A program made the position numbers and the translations under genes. A model generated the notes under the pieces. The model was not told where the DNA came from. It searched no databases and saw nothing but the letters and a program-made list of their open reading frames with translations. A DNA stretch of 64,000 bases from assembly GCA_015680685.1 (NCBI GenBank), contig MNCI01009442.1, forward strand, positions 88,794-152,793, given 5' to 3'. Numbering within the stretch: position 1 is the first letter of the stretch; every line of letters begins with the position of its first letter. The stretch is from Gnetum montanum. Its lineage: Eukaryota; Streptophyta; Gnetopsida; Gnetales; Gnetaceae. Positions 47,540 to 59,179 of this stretch are shown in pieces.

Positions 47540-49649
47540 ATGTCTTCTTCTTATCGCAAGCATGAAGATACTAAACCACTGGTCCCACAAGAATGCAAAG
47601 TGGTATATTCTCATGTAGATAAGTTTGTGCTAAACTTTACCTTCATCCTACATTAGGATGAATAGTTTTGATGGTGTGATATGGAGGGTAACATTGTCNN
47701 NNNNNNNNNNNNNNNNNNNNNNNNNNNNNNNNNNNNNNNNNNNNNNNNNNNNNNNNNNNNNNNNNNNNNNNNNTTGTGGATGGATATGACACTCAAAACT
47801 ACTGTCCCAATGAAACACAATGTAAATGAGATTAATGTCCAAAGAAACTCCATGAAGATACAAAGGGGAAACATTACACCAATCCCTTGTTCCTACTAAA
47901 TCAAGATGACATTGAGGATCCTCCTACTGAAAGCTCTCAACATGAATATACTCCATCCCTTGCTATTGATGGAAAGGATGTGAACTTGACCATGGGATCC
48001 ACTATTCATAAATTGCATTAAGGAAAAAGTGGCAACCAAGGTAGGGACTCAGGAAATCACCATAACAACAAGGGATCTAAGGATGGTAATGAACGTAAGA
48101 ATGGTGGAAAACATTATCATGGCGGTGGTAATCTATCTTCCTCTTCATCCTCTTCATATGATTTCAAACATTCCTCTTCATCTGCTAATTCTCATGAAAG
48201 CCATTATTGAAACAACCATGATGAAGGTGATCAATGAGATAACAATGACCATGAAGGCCACCAAAATCAAAGGGGTGGCCAAAACCATCATCAGCATCAT
48301 AGACACAACAATGATGATGAACCTCTATTGGTGACTCAAAGTATGCTCAACATTGTGGAGGTAGTGAAAATCCCAACTAGGCATATGAAGGATAGTTGGA
48401 TCAAGTGCCTAGACATGAACAATATTCCAAGATTTGAAGGGGGATACAACTTTGATCCACAAACACATCTACAAGCTTTTCAAGATGCCTGTGCCTTACA
48501 GAACATAGAGAATGAGTGGCAAAAACTCAAGCTTTTCTCAAGGAAACTCATTAAGGAAGCTAAAAGTTGGTACCAATCCTTAGAGTTGGAATTTATCCAT
48601 AGATGGAGTACTATGTTAGTGTTTTCAATGACAAATATCAAACATACTCCATAGTGTCTAATCTAATAAGGTAAATCCAAGGTTGGAAATAGGGAGCACA
48701 TGAACTCTTGGATGCCATCATGGATTAATAATATTCACTTTTACACTGATTCCCTAGCCATGATTATTCTTAAAGGGAATAACTTCACCACATCATAGAT
48801 GACCTCAAAGAAGAAACAAGAAGAACCCTTGGGATGTATGCCCAAGGAAGGTTGTCTAAANCCTCAAAGAAGAAACAAGAAGAACCCTTGGGATGTATGC
48901 CCAAGGAAGGTTGTCTAAAATGAGTGCTCATGAGATCGAAAGGCTAATTGAGCACGTAGCAAAAGAAGAAGGTGAGCTACAAAAAAGAGAAAGTGCCAAA
49001 GAATATAATAAGGATCCTTCCATCAGAAAATGAGAGGTTCAATTTTGTGATGAGAAGGAGTCATCACTTGATGAAGTGGTGAATAGAAAGACCTTGCCCA
49101 TCCAAAAATCTGTTTATGATATTTCAGCTAAGGTTGACAAGTTCTGGGATTCTTTAGATGAAAAATTTCAAACCACTTTGAAGATTGTTGAAGAATCCGA
49201 AGAGCAAAATAGTGATTGTAATCGTAGGAGGTGAAAAGAAGTTGAACATGCCTACCAAAGAGGTAAGGGCAAAGTTGTTGTAGTAGAGGAAGTTGTAAAG
49301 TTCAACTTTGATGATGAAACTAAATGTGACATATGCTAATACAAACATCCAAAGGGATGTTGCCCTATGGTGTCATAATTACAAGAGTCTAGAGTGTACG
49401 TATTGAATCCTTACGTAGCACATAGGCAAGCTCTAAGACGATTACCTTACCCTCAAGGCAGTCCAAGGTAGTTCCACCAACAACAAAAATCTTACTACCC
49501 AAGTGGAACTCCTCCACAATGTTATAAACAATACTAATAGTGGTACCAACCACAATTGTGGGAAATGCCATCGCCAAGGTAGCAGTACCTTAATAGGCAA
49601 CTAGATCTATATGGGTACTATGTTCAGTAGCCTGTCTCCCCTAAAAGTT
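47540..49649 (+). pseudogene. gag: gag, second Athila-like copy
   Basis: Candidate start ATG 47540 (MSSSYRKHEDTKPLVP). A 75-N gap lies at 47699-47773. A His/Asn/Ser-rich region (about 48020-48310) precedes the capsid core, open at 48328-48654: MNNIPRFEGGYNFDPQTHLQAF, WQKLKLFSRKLIKEAKSWYQSL. Later segments TRRTLGMYAQGRLSKMSAHEIE match the nested element's gag. A Cys segment (CDICxYKHPKGCCP) near 49327 is a degenerate zinc knuckle. A 58-bp repeat around the N at 48861 is an assembly duplication. The frame ends near 49649, where it is joined directly to integrase. Confidence 0.78.
47699..47773. other. Assembly gap (75 N)
   Basis: Undetermined bases inside the gag N-terminal region of the second Athila-like copy. 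Open frames crossing it are not meaningful. Confidence 0.99.
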
Positions 49650-49731
49650 TTGCAAGTCATGCATCATTCTAGTATCACTATTACTCATCTATATGGGTAC
49701 TATGTTCAGTAGCCTGTCTCCCCTAAAAGTT
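49605..49731 (+). repeat. 45-bp direct repeat at the gag/integrase deletion junction
   Basis: 49605-49649 and 49687-49731 are the same 45 bases (starting ATCTATATGGGTACTATG), separated by 37. Immediately after the second copy the integrase N-terminal region starts, so protease, RT and RNase H are missing. No N lies here, so this is probably a real deletion repaired with a local duplication. Confidence 0.75.
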
Positions 49732-50960
49732 CTGGAAATCAATGGACACCTTTACAAGGTGTGTGCCAATGACTTGATTTGTTTGTGTATCCCTAATGAA
49801 GATCAACTGCACATTCTCCAGTATGCTCACGAAGGACCTTGTGGAGGCCACTATGCAAGGAGATGCATGGCCATAAAAATCTTGATGGTAGGGTACTATT
49901 GGCCTATAATCTTTAGGGATGTCTACTAGTTTGTCAGGTCTTGTGAATGTTGTTAATGTGATAGTGGGATGACCACTCGCATGGAAGGTCCTCAATAGTG
50001 AATTCAACCACCAGAGCCTTTCGACATATGGGGCATTGACTTCATGGATCCCATCACACCCATGTCCAATCGAAAGGCATATATTATAGTAGCAATTAAC
50101 TATTGCACAAAAGTGGGTAGAAGAAATAGTTGTTACTAATTGTACATCATCTACTGCTACCAAATTTATACAACAAAATATCATAAATAGGTTTGGGATG
50201 CCATGTTCACTAATTTCTTCTAATGGAACTCATTTGACAGGTGCCACATTTAGAAAATTAATGCAATGCTTAGGGGTAGAACATAAATTAATAACATCTT
50301 ACCATCCCCAAGCCAATGGTCAAGCAGAGGTAACTAATCAGGAGATTACAAAAATACTAATGCAGACCATTAGCAAATATAGGAAGTACTGGAGTACAAA
50401 ACTTAACGATGCTCTTTGGGCTTATCGTTCAGCTTGGAAACTTCCTATTGGCTATTCTCCCTACAAGTAGTGTATGGGAAACTTCCAATACTTCCAATCC
50501 AATCTAAGCTCCATACACTCTTAATGGCCTGAGATCTAAACCTTGACCTAAGTTTAGCACAAAAAGAAAGGTTGATAAACCTAAATGTGTTAGTTGAAAA
50601 TAGATTAGTGGCCCTATCCTTGAATGAGATGAACAAGGCATTCAGTAAGTAATGTCATGACCTCAAAATAAGGAAAGTAAAATTGTAACTAGGAGATAAG
50701 GTTCTCTACTGAAACCCCACACATGTATCCCAAAAGGAAAAATTTCAAACGTTATGGAAGGGACCTTATGTCATTGATCAAACCTTTCCCTCTGGGGCCA
50801 TGATAATTTACAAACTTGATAGCCCAAATAAAAAGTAGTTGGTAAACATCCAACAAGTTAAGCCTTTTCTAGAACCAAGCCAAGTCAGTGTAAACACCAC
50901 CTCAATGGTTGGACAACCAAATTCTATTTTTCAGATCTCCTCTTTCCAACTTAGTCATGG
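49732..50960 (+). pseudogene. Integrase, second Athila-like copy
   Basis: Zinc-binding domain: AHEGPCGGHYARRC with CECC downstream (49828-49957). First catalytic Asp present in FDIWGIDFMDP. A one-base insertion at about 50112 relative to the first copy (AAAAGTGGG against AAAATGGG) shifts the frame. The second catalytic Asp is lost: the open segment 50198-50470 reads SLISSNGTHL where D precedes NG. Glu is present in NGQAEVTNQE. The C-terminal part (about 50690-50830) repeats LGDKVL and KGPYVI. Non-functional. Confidence 0.82.
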
Positions 50961-51479
50961 GGGAGATGGCCATCCATGCTGACCATTACCATGGCCTCTT
51001 AGTTTTTCTACTTTTTTGTTTTTCACATTTTTGATATTACAAATTTTTTATTTTCAAATTTTTCTAATTTTACACATCTTTAATACCTTTAAAATTTCTT
51101 GATTATTTTACACTTTCTTATATATTTTACTTTATTTTGCTTTCTTTTGCTTAAGTGTGATATTTTCTTATTTGTGCTAATAAATATGCTTTCTTGTCAT
51201 AGGACACAGTGCCATTGTTGCTGTTTACTAATGATGGTTTATGCTTAATGTGTGATTGTCGATGTTTGGTTTCTATTTTTGAATTCTGGTGTCTAATGAC
51301 TTTGACATGATTTATTTTTCATGAAACAAGAAGTGAGTCCCTATCATCTATCCATTTAATGAACTCTATGATTTTCCTTATTCTGGCAATTTGAGGGCCC
51401 TCCCATTACAGAAACTTTTAATTAATCAGTGACCTTAGTAGTTTCAGAATTAGGAAGGATTCAAAGGTACATGGGAGAG
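50961..51479 (+). other. Post-integrase spacer, second copy
   Basis: No gene; homologous to 41170-41690 of the first copy. It ends at a deletion of about 2 kb relative to the first copy. At the junction, 20 bases (TACATGGGAGAGACCTATCT) occur at 51468-51487 and again 79 bases later at 51547-51566. Confidence 0.6.
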
Positions 51480-53990
51480 ACCTATCTGTAGACATTAACT
51501 ATAGACCTCTTCCATGTGGTCAATCATCATGTCTGGTGGGGAATGATACATGGGAGAGACCTATCTCTTCTGGAGTAGTTGAAGGCTAGGGCTTGTTGTT
51601 AAGATCAAAGACCTTCAAGTATCCTACTCGGCAGAAGCCATTGCATAGGCACTTGGGTTGCCTGACATAGAAACACAGTTGGCTGAATTATCTAAAAAAG
51701 GTAATCCTAAGGACAAGAGGAAGTGGACCCAATGATGCTACAGGGTTGACTATAAGGAGTATGATGCGCTCACACTGATGGAGTAGGTTTATTTCAAGAT
51801 TGTGACCTATTACCTCAATCCAACGGTGAGGCTAAGCAAGGTGATTGCTTTCTCCACTTGAGCATGCACCTCTCTAAGTGAGAAGTTCCCTTACTATACT
51901 TGGATATTGAAAAATGTTTTAAGAAAAATGAATGTGAAAGGAAGACCTTGCCCTTTCTATGCCTCATCAGAAAACTTTGCAAAAGGATAGGCATTATTCG
52001 CTACTCTAACGAAACTCTCATGCATGCTCCCTTAGCCTCATGGTTAAAAATCATGAAGGATAAAGCACCAAGGATAGCCCAAGAAGAGAAGCTGCTGTTG
52101 CCACCACCCACTTAAGAAACAACACCAAAGGTCCATGTAACCATTGAGCATCTATGCAAAATCTAAGAATAAATCTTAAGCAAACAAGGGCAATAAACAA
52201 GAATGAATGGGGGAGATCCATCTGTGTACTGACTAGCGATGAGTCACCTTACTGAGGTGGCCCGAACAGTTAACTAGATGGAGAGAGGTGGCTTCATTTT
52301 CTCTGCCCAAAGAATGCAACTACTTTTGAGGTTGGATACTAATGCTCAAGAGGTGATGGTGTCACTAGTAGCACATCATCTATTCCCAAAAATATCTAGA
52401 AATGCTACCACTTTCTTGATGAGGTTGGAGGAAGGAGAAGAGGCAACTGTCTTAGTGATGTAGCATCGAGGGTAGGAGACAATGGTAAAAGTGGTTGCTG
52501 ATCATGTAGTAAAAGCATTGAATGCATCCACAACATCTGTACCAAACATATCAACACTTCAAGACATGTAGACATCTATAGGCATGGTTAGCAAAAAATT
52601 AAACATAGCTCAGCATGAAAAATTGTTAGAATGACTAGTAGGAACTAGGTAATCAACTCTGGACATTTTTGATCTTCTAGAGAACATTGCTACAACCTAT
52701 TCAGAGTTGCTGAATGTAAGGGGAAAATGCATTATTTTGGAGGGGCAACTAGAAATGGCCCAAGAGCAAAATCAAAACTTAACCATGGAAGTTGTTAAAC
52801 CTTGTGCCTAACTTGTAGAACAAGCGATCGTTAGCCTAGTAGTTATAAGAGATGAAGATACCAAATAACTTTAAGAACAATTTCAGAAGGCTAAGGAGGA
52901 GGCAGTAATGGCCATCTTTAAATAGTCTATAGCTAAAGCCCAAACATACTTAATCAAAAAGGACTTGAGTTAAATGTGTTAGGAGAATGAAGTATTAATC
53001 GTACAAAATCATTGCCTACAAAATGTTGATGCTCAAAAAGATAAAATGCAAGAATTCATTCGTCAATAGTAGGACCAACTTGCTAGGGTAAACACTAAAC
53101 TAGGAAAACTGACTATGAAAAATTATCATTTATTAATGGAGGAGGTACACACCTTACATCAAAAGTTTTCCATCGATATCGTTGCCTCTAAGAACGAAGC
53201 ACTCAAATTTGAGAAAGTGAAAAATAATTACAGGGACCAAGTTAGTTTGCAAAGGGAAGTAATTGAAAAAAAAAACCTAGATGGTAAAGGCAAAAATGAA
53301 TGAAGCCCTCTAACAACTCCAACAAGGAAGAGAGATGTGGCAACCCATCCTTGATGGGATTTCCACCTACAACAATGTGGAGATCTACTTGAAGGAGTTG
53401 CAAGTCAAGGAGATGATAGAGTACATGGAGTTCACCAATCTCTCTTAAGAAAACCTGGTAATGTTGAGTGCTAGACAACTGTAGTTGGTGTTAGAAAAAC
53501 AAGTGGCTAGATTGTATCTACTATACGTGGCCAAGTTCAAACACCACAAGGACACCAAGCAAAAGCTTGAGACTGTTAATGTTGAACTCAAAGTTCTCAA
53601 AGGGTGATTTAGAGGTCAATGATATATCACTGAGGACCTAGCCAGATGGATAAATGAGTACTAGGAGCTCAAGGACACAGTTAAGGCATTCGACATTGAA
53701 CACAAATAGTTCGGTGGTTGGTTTTTTAATGCAAAGGAGTTGTTTCCAGCAATCTCGTGTCCTTGGTATGTGCTAGTTACAACCCACATTGGGGAAGCTA
53801 CATGGACAGTGCATGATCCTAGGAGTAAGGAGGAGAAAATGAAATCACTGATGGATGTTTTTTTCCTTCCACCTAAAGTCATAGTAGCATAAGGAAAACT
53901 GCAACCATCTCAACCACCACTCTTGCATGAAGTCAATGAAGCTCCCTTAGAGCCTCAAGAACCACCATCACCTGGGACCATTTAATTTGC
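51480..53990 (+). pseudogene. Extra ORF before 3' LTR, second Athila-like copy
   Basis: Homologous to 43690-46190. Open fragments: 51900-52115 (CFKKNECERKTLPFLCLIRK, conserved segment), 52278-52463 and 53115-53303 (coiled-coil type, many Glu/Lys). The block TVHDPRSKEEKMKSLMD at about 53807-53857 matches the first copy's C-terminus, followed by a Pro-rich tail. The basic N-terminal part is missing because of the deletion at 51468-51487. Stops are mainly TAG/TAA. Confidence 0.65.
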
Positions 53991-54216
53991 TCCAACAAGC
54001 TTCACATCATCAAGGAATGTGCTATTTGATTTTAAAGATTTGAATCATGGTGTTCAATTTTGTATCTTGAACACATTCATTTTTTGTAATGTGTTGATCT
54101 GTACACTCCATTTTTTGTCAAGTCAATCAGTTTTTTTTTGTGTAAAGAAACGTCAGTGAATAATCCCATACCTTTCCAATTTTGCAACAAAACTCAAGGA
54201 CAAGTTTTCATTCAAT

Positions 54217-54226
54217 TGTGGGGGTA
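54217..54226 (+). promoter_or_regulatory. Polypurine tract, second copy
   Basis: TGTGGGGGTA directly before LTR start TGATAAGTC. Confidence 0.78.
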
Positions 54227-55122
54227 TGATAAGTCATGTTAAGTGGGTGTATCAATGAGGGCTCGTTGATGTGGCCTCGTTGACAAGGCTCTATCAATGC
54301 AATGTCAATTTTCTTGATTTTGGCTATAAATACACACTTGTAGTTGCATTTATGGCATAAGTAGATTGTAGTTGCAACAGAGCTCTTGAATTTTTTCCAT
54401 TCAAAAATTAGAATGTTTTCCTTGAGAGCTTGCAGTAGAAGTCATTGAGTGTATGGATCTTTATTCAAGCATTGTTGTACTTGAGCACGGTAGTGTGTGC
54501 AGCAATAAAGATGAGGTTTTTGATAAACCTTGTAGCACTTTGGATAGATTAGCTATTTCATTTATGTAATTAATGCTTTCAATTATGTATTAAATGTTTT
54601 CAATTAGTTATTAATTATTTTTAGTTATTACATTAATGAAACAATTAAGCCAAATAGATTATGCACATAAGTATGAACACTTCAAGCATAACATGTATTC
54701 ACTTAGTAATCCCAACAACGTTATTGCTTAGTTCACCTAGTAGCATAGCGCTTCATCACCTAGTAGTGGATATGTGGGTTCAGGATGTGTACAGAAAGTG
54801 GGAATGGATACTTATGTTAGGATTAGTTAAATGAGTAGTTAATTAGTTAATTTAGATTAGTTAATCAAATTCCTCTTTATCTGCATTTCAAGTACCCATC
54901 TATAAAACATAAAAATGATAAAAATTGAATGCCTCAGTTACACTTGACTATACCAACAAATGTCACAAGTGTAATTGGAAAGACAACAATTGACCTTAAG
55001 GCTAGATTCACTTCCTAAAGGGCTAGTGCATTGGGAATGATAAAGTTTGCATAATTTGACCAAATCATGCATGAATGCTTATGATTCATATGGTTGGGCA
55101 TAGGGTACCTTGCCACTCATCA
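54227..55122 (+). repeat. 3' LTR of the second Athila-like copy
   Basis: It is 896 bp, from TGATAAGTC to ACTCATCA, and homologous to the central LTR, with a shorter cluster of TTGATGNGGCC words at the U3 start (54250-54300). The TATA motif GGCTATAAATACACAC at about 54320 is conserved. Confidence 0.86.
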
Positions 55123-55621
55123 TATATTGAGGATGTTATGAAGCATGGAAATTTGATTACTAGAGGGTTAAAAAATGGCACGAACTCCCTATGCATCAAA
55201 TTAGAAGAATTAAAAATTTCTAACTCCTCACACATATATATAGATTTTTGTGGTGGTGACATCATAGTTGTGACATGTTATGGTCTAATACATCATAGCT
55301 ACAACATCACCATCAAAAATTTGACATTTGGAGCAATTCTAATGGAAAAATTCAATGAAATGAATAGTTTGAAAGATGTAGAAGTTGTTTAAAGCGTTTT
55401 TGAGTAAGAATGATACTCAGAATATGAAAATTTAGCATTAAAAGTATATGGAAGAAGGAATCTTAGGCAAATTAAGCTAATTAGATTTATTAGAAATGGT
55501 TTTTAGGAATTACCAAAGGTATGATTAGATATATGAGTTTGTAGAAAAGTAAAAATGATTATTTAAGTGTTCTGGAGGTACAAGATGATGTAGAATTGGC
55601 CATTAGGTATGAAGCATAAGA
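55123..55621 (+). other. Flank of the Athila-like pair, coding-like but unrecognised
   Basis: Open on the plus strand to 55392 (it would start within the LTR, so the Met is not meaningful), including IEDVMKHGNLITRGLKNGT and SHIYIDFCGGDIIVVTCYG. I recognise no family. It may be a fragment of another element or of a gene. Nothing supported at 55393-55621. Confidence 0.3.
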
Positions 55622-55890
55622 GTTACATAAGTGGATCCTCCCTAAAGCAGGCTTTAGCCCTTAGTGTCCTTGTATAACCACACCTATAAGTGTTCATAGG
55701 CACTCAAGGAGTTGAATGTAAAACATACCTATCTTCGAAAACACACATGCTAGTATCGTCTTCATGAGAAAATAATGCTATATTATACAAAACCATTAAA
55801 GTATGATTATATATATTGATGAGGTGGAATAGAAGTAGTAAGGGATTGTAGAAATTAGGACATGAGATGTCTTACCATAGAAATAATGAA
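55622..55890 (+). repeat. Dispersed repeat copy (GTGGATCCTCCCTAAAG type)
   Basis: Matches 32025-32290 along about 250 bases and 23484-23575 over the first 80. Contexts differ on all three occasions. Confidence 0.55.
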
Positions 55891-56096
55891 TTCTATGTGT
55901 AATTTATGGTTAAAGTAATCATTTGCCTTTCTGTCCAAGACTTAAACCAAGTCTGTACTACTAACTAGTGACATCACATTGCATCATATCCAAAACTAGC
56001 AACTGCAAGACTATCACAATTGAAAGAAGTACTAACACTTGGTAATGAATTTTAAGAAAGTAATTTATTAATAGCACACTTTATTTTTTTTAAAGA

Positions 56097-57904
56097 AAAG
56101 TTGGCCATTAAATAGAGAAGTACCTTCAAGTATGGGTAACATGTCTTTCTAGTTCTATAATCAATGTGATTTGAAAAAACCTTGAAATTTCTAAGAATTC
56201 ACCAACCTTCAAACATGGGTAATATGTCATTTCAATGGAACCTCCAAGAATATTTATTCTATGCATTTATTATGTTATTGTTGTGTCAACCTTACTAGAG
56301 GACTACCTTTAGGCATGGGTAACATTTCTTTCCAATGACATGTTAAGACAACACTTTTTTTAGATATACTTTCATTTGTTGTTAAACCTCAAATGAATAA
56401 TACAACATACAACATGATAAGACTTATAGTAGCATTCTTAAAGAATCCACAAATACCCTTGATGTCACACCCTTTTCATTCCCACTTAGTTCTTCACTTT
56501 TTTATCTAGGCATAAGAGTCATAAATTTATTTTAGTTTTACGTGGAAAGAATATCATTATGTCCATGATGGGAACATCTTATTTTTGGAAATGAATGAAT
56601 GGATGATGTGGTCTCACTCTATTTAGAATCAATCCTTCAAGGATTTGATAACATAGGGTAAAATTCGCATTCTTAGGATTACATCTTGTTTTATTCCTTT
56701 GCACTTTATTAGAAAAATCAAAAAAAATATATATGTACATGAAAAATAGTAAGAAGTATAGAAAAATGTATAAATAATATGAAAGATATTTAAAAATGAA
56801 AGATGTTAAGGAATGTAAAAAGTATAAAAGAATAGGAAAGATATCAAAGAATGTAAAAATTAGTAAGAATGGTGAAACATGTAACAAAAAACTTATAAAT
56901 CAAAAAATTATAAAATAAAAAAGTTGAAATGTAGTTATGAATTTATAATTCAACATAAGGTACCTTCTCCATGACTAAAATCTGTTGGCGACCGTTTGGG
57001 ACGTGACCGCCAACGAGTGTCCTTGNTTAGTCATGGAGAAGGTACCTTATGTTGAATTATAAATTCATAACTACATTTCAACTTTTTTATTTTATAATTT
57101 TTTGATTTATAAGTTTTTTGTTACATGTTTCACCATTCTTACTAATTTTTACATTCTTTGATATCTTTCCTATTCTTTTATACTTTTTACATTCCTTAAC
57201 ATCTTTCATTTTTAAATATCTTTCATATTCTTTATACATTTTTCTATACTTACTATTTTTCATGTACATATATTTTTTTTGATTTTTCTAATAAAGTGCA
57301 AAGGAATAAAACAAGATGTAATCCTAAGAATGCGAATTTTACCCTATGTTATCAAATCCTTGAAGGATTGATTCTAAATAGAGTGAGACCACATCATCCA
57401 TTCATTCATTTCCAAAAATAAGATGTTCCCATCATGGACATAATGATATTCTTTCCACGTAAAACTAAAATAAATTTATGACTCTTATGCCTAGATAAAA
57501 AAGTGAAGAACTAAGTGGGAATGAAAAGGGTGTGACATCAAGGGTATTTGTGGATTCTTTAAGAATGCTACTATAAGTCTTATCATGTTGTATGTTGTAT
57601 TATTCATTTGAGGTTTAACAACAAATGAAAGTATATCTAAAAAAAGTGTTGTCTTAACATGTCATTGGAAAGAAATGTTACCCATGCCTAAAGGTAGTCC
57701 TCTAGTAAGGTTGACACAACAATAACATAATAAATGCATAGAATAAATATTCTTGGAGGTTCCATTGAAATGACATATTACCCATGTTTGAAGGTTGGTG
57801 AATTCTTAGAAATTTCAAGGTTTTTTCAACTCACATTGATTATAGAACTAGAAAGACATGTTACCCATACTTGAAGGTACTTCTCTATTTAATGGCCAAC
57901 TTTT
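56097..57904. repeat. Near-perfect ~880-bp inverted repeat bounded by single Ns
   Basis: Left arm 56097-56978 and right arm 57027-57904 are reverse complements with almost no differences (one seen: GATTTG/GAGTTG near 56172/57830, plus a few bases of length). The 47-bp centre (56979-57025) holds GTTGGCGACC..CGCCAACGAG, itself a small hairpin and CpG-rich. Single Ns at 57026 and 57905 bound the right arm exactly, so it is a separate contig. TGTCACACCC at 56463 (and its mirror) resembles a chromovirus LTR start. Paired open stretches at 56579-56887 and 57087-57269 are low-complexity and not genes. Confidence 0.85.
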
Positions 57905-57905
57905 N

Positions 57906-58570
57906 CCTCTTGTGATGATGATTTCAAATCTTTATCCTAGCAAGCCATCTTGCAAGCAATCGTTCACGATTTCTTTACAAAGCTCTTCTCAAGACCTCAA
58001 GTATATCTCCGAGTGAGAGCCCAAGTGTGATGTTAAAAATGAGATTCCAATTGAGATTATTCCTTCTTCCTCCCCCCTTTTTTCCCTTGACCCCTGAAGC
58101 CTTTTTATAGGGTTCAAAGGTAGGTAGGGAAGTTACATATTCAAAATATCTCACCTAATTTCTCTCCCAAGTAACTTGGCCAACCAATTAGAAGATTAAT
58201 TGCCCAACAAGCTAGGAGGAAGTTATGTAGTTAGGGAGTTAGGAAGTTATACATAAACTTAGGAGAATTTTATGCTAACTTTAATATTTATATTAAATGT
58301 AATGTGATATTACAAATAAATATTTTAAATATCAATATTGCAAATATTTTTATGGGTAGTAACTTATATATAATAATTTTTTAAAATAATATTTATGACT
58401 TGGGATAATTAAAGGCAAATTTTTAAACAAAGGCTTCACACTATGGGTACTTCACACTATGGTTAAATATTTTAACCATCCTATGCTTTGAGCGGAAGTA
58501 ATCAAATAATTTTATATACATCTTGATGAAAACAACAGAGTTATGGCATTAAACGATTCTTCTTGTCTCC
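57906..58570 (-). promoter_or_regulatory. LTR-like promoter region on the minus strand
   Basis: Minus-strand TATAAAAAG at 58109-58101, followed downstream by a pyrimidine/purine-rich leader and TTGAGGTCTTGAGAAGAG, in the style of an LTR R region. 58260-58440 is very A/T-rich. No coding sequence. Confidence 0.35.
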
Positions 58571-59151
58571 CCTGTAAATCGCGTAGATGCTCAATCATAG
58601 TTCTAGGACAACGGTGTAATTGGCTGGTTCATTTTCTTCTTCCTCTTGTCTCTGCACAAAACCTGTAAGAACCGACACATGTTCGAATCAAGATTCAAAG
58701 TGCCATATCAACCAAAACCGTATGTTTAAACTGCCACCACACAATAAGGCCCTACAAAATCGTAACTGACGACCACCGCGGGAGAAGGCTCTGCAACTGC
58801 ATCTGGCTCTGTTGTCGTGTGGTGTGATGTTAAATCGCTGGAGGAGAAGGATTTTTCTTGAAGAANNNNNNNNNNNNNNNNNNNNNNNNNNNNNNNNNNN
58901 NNNNNNNNNNNNNNNNNNNNNNNNNNNNNNNNNNNNNNNNNNNNNNNNNNNNNNNNNNNNNNNNNNNNNNNNNNNNNNNNNNNNNNNNNNNNNNNNNNNN
59001 NNNNNNNNNNNNNNNNNNNNNNNNNNNNNNNNNNNNNNNNNNNNNNNNNNNNNNNNNNNNNNNNNNNNNNNNNNNNNNNNNNAGCAGGTATAGTATACGA
59101 TGGATGTTGATCTTCCTTTCCTCTGCATAATCTCCAAAATGATGGAGGCAT
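58571..59151 (-). CDS. CpG-rich gene-like segment of unknown function, partial
   Basis: Composition changes abruptly here: CpG and balanced codons return, unlike the decayed repeats around it. On the minus strand a frame starts at ATG 59151 (context ACAATGCC), reads MPPSFWRLCRGKEDQHPSYT, crosses a 217-N gap (59082-58866) and continues LQEKSFSSSDLTSHHTTTEP to a stop at 58726. Another frame from 59137 also stays open across the gap, so the frame is uncertain. Downstream on the same strand GGTTCTTACAG at about 58660 resembles a 3' splice site before a Lys-rich stretch. It could be a host exon pair or a captured gene piece. Function unknown. Confidence 0.3.
58866..59082. other. Assembly gap (217 N)
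   Basis: Undetermined bases inside the CpG-rich segment. Confidence 0.99.
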
Positions 59152-59179
59152 TGTTGGTTTTTATTTAATTAAATTTTTT

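Larger units (their letters stand above)
39841..55122 (+). mobile_element. Tandem pair of Athila-like elements sharing a central LTR
   Basis: Order: [truncated] integrase, extra ORF, PPT, LTR (46437-47385), primer site, gag, [deletion], integrase, extra ORF, PPT, LTR (54227-55122). The two internal regions are homologous copies. One LTR serves as 3' LTR of the first and 5' LTR of the second, the expected product of unequal recombination between LTRs. The left LTR is missing, so no target duplication can be read. The sequence after 55122 (TATATTG) is flank. Confidence 0.82.

Noticed and set aside
47648-47899. Open frames around the 75-N gap
   Set aside because: Gap-spanning; the real frame here is the plus-strand gag, and even that is broken.
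56579-57269. Mirror-image open frames in the inverted repeat
   Set aside because: Phe/Tyr/Lys-rich translations of A/T sequence, duplicated only because the arms are duplicated.
58688-59151. Several overlapping open frames across the 217-bp gap on both strands
   Set aside because: Openness comes from the gap. I kept only a low-confidence gene-like call for the non-N parts.
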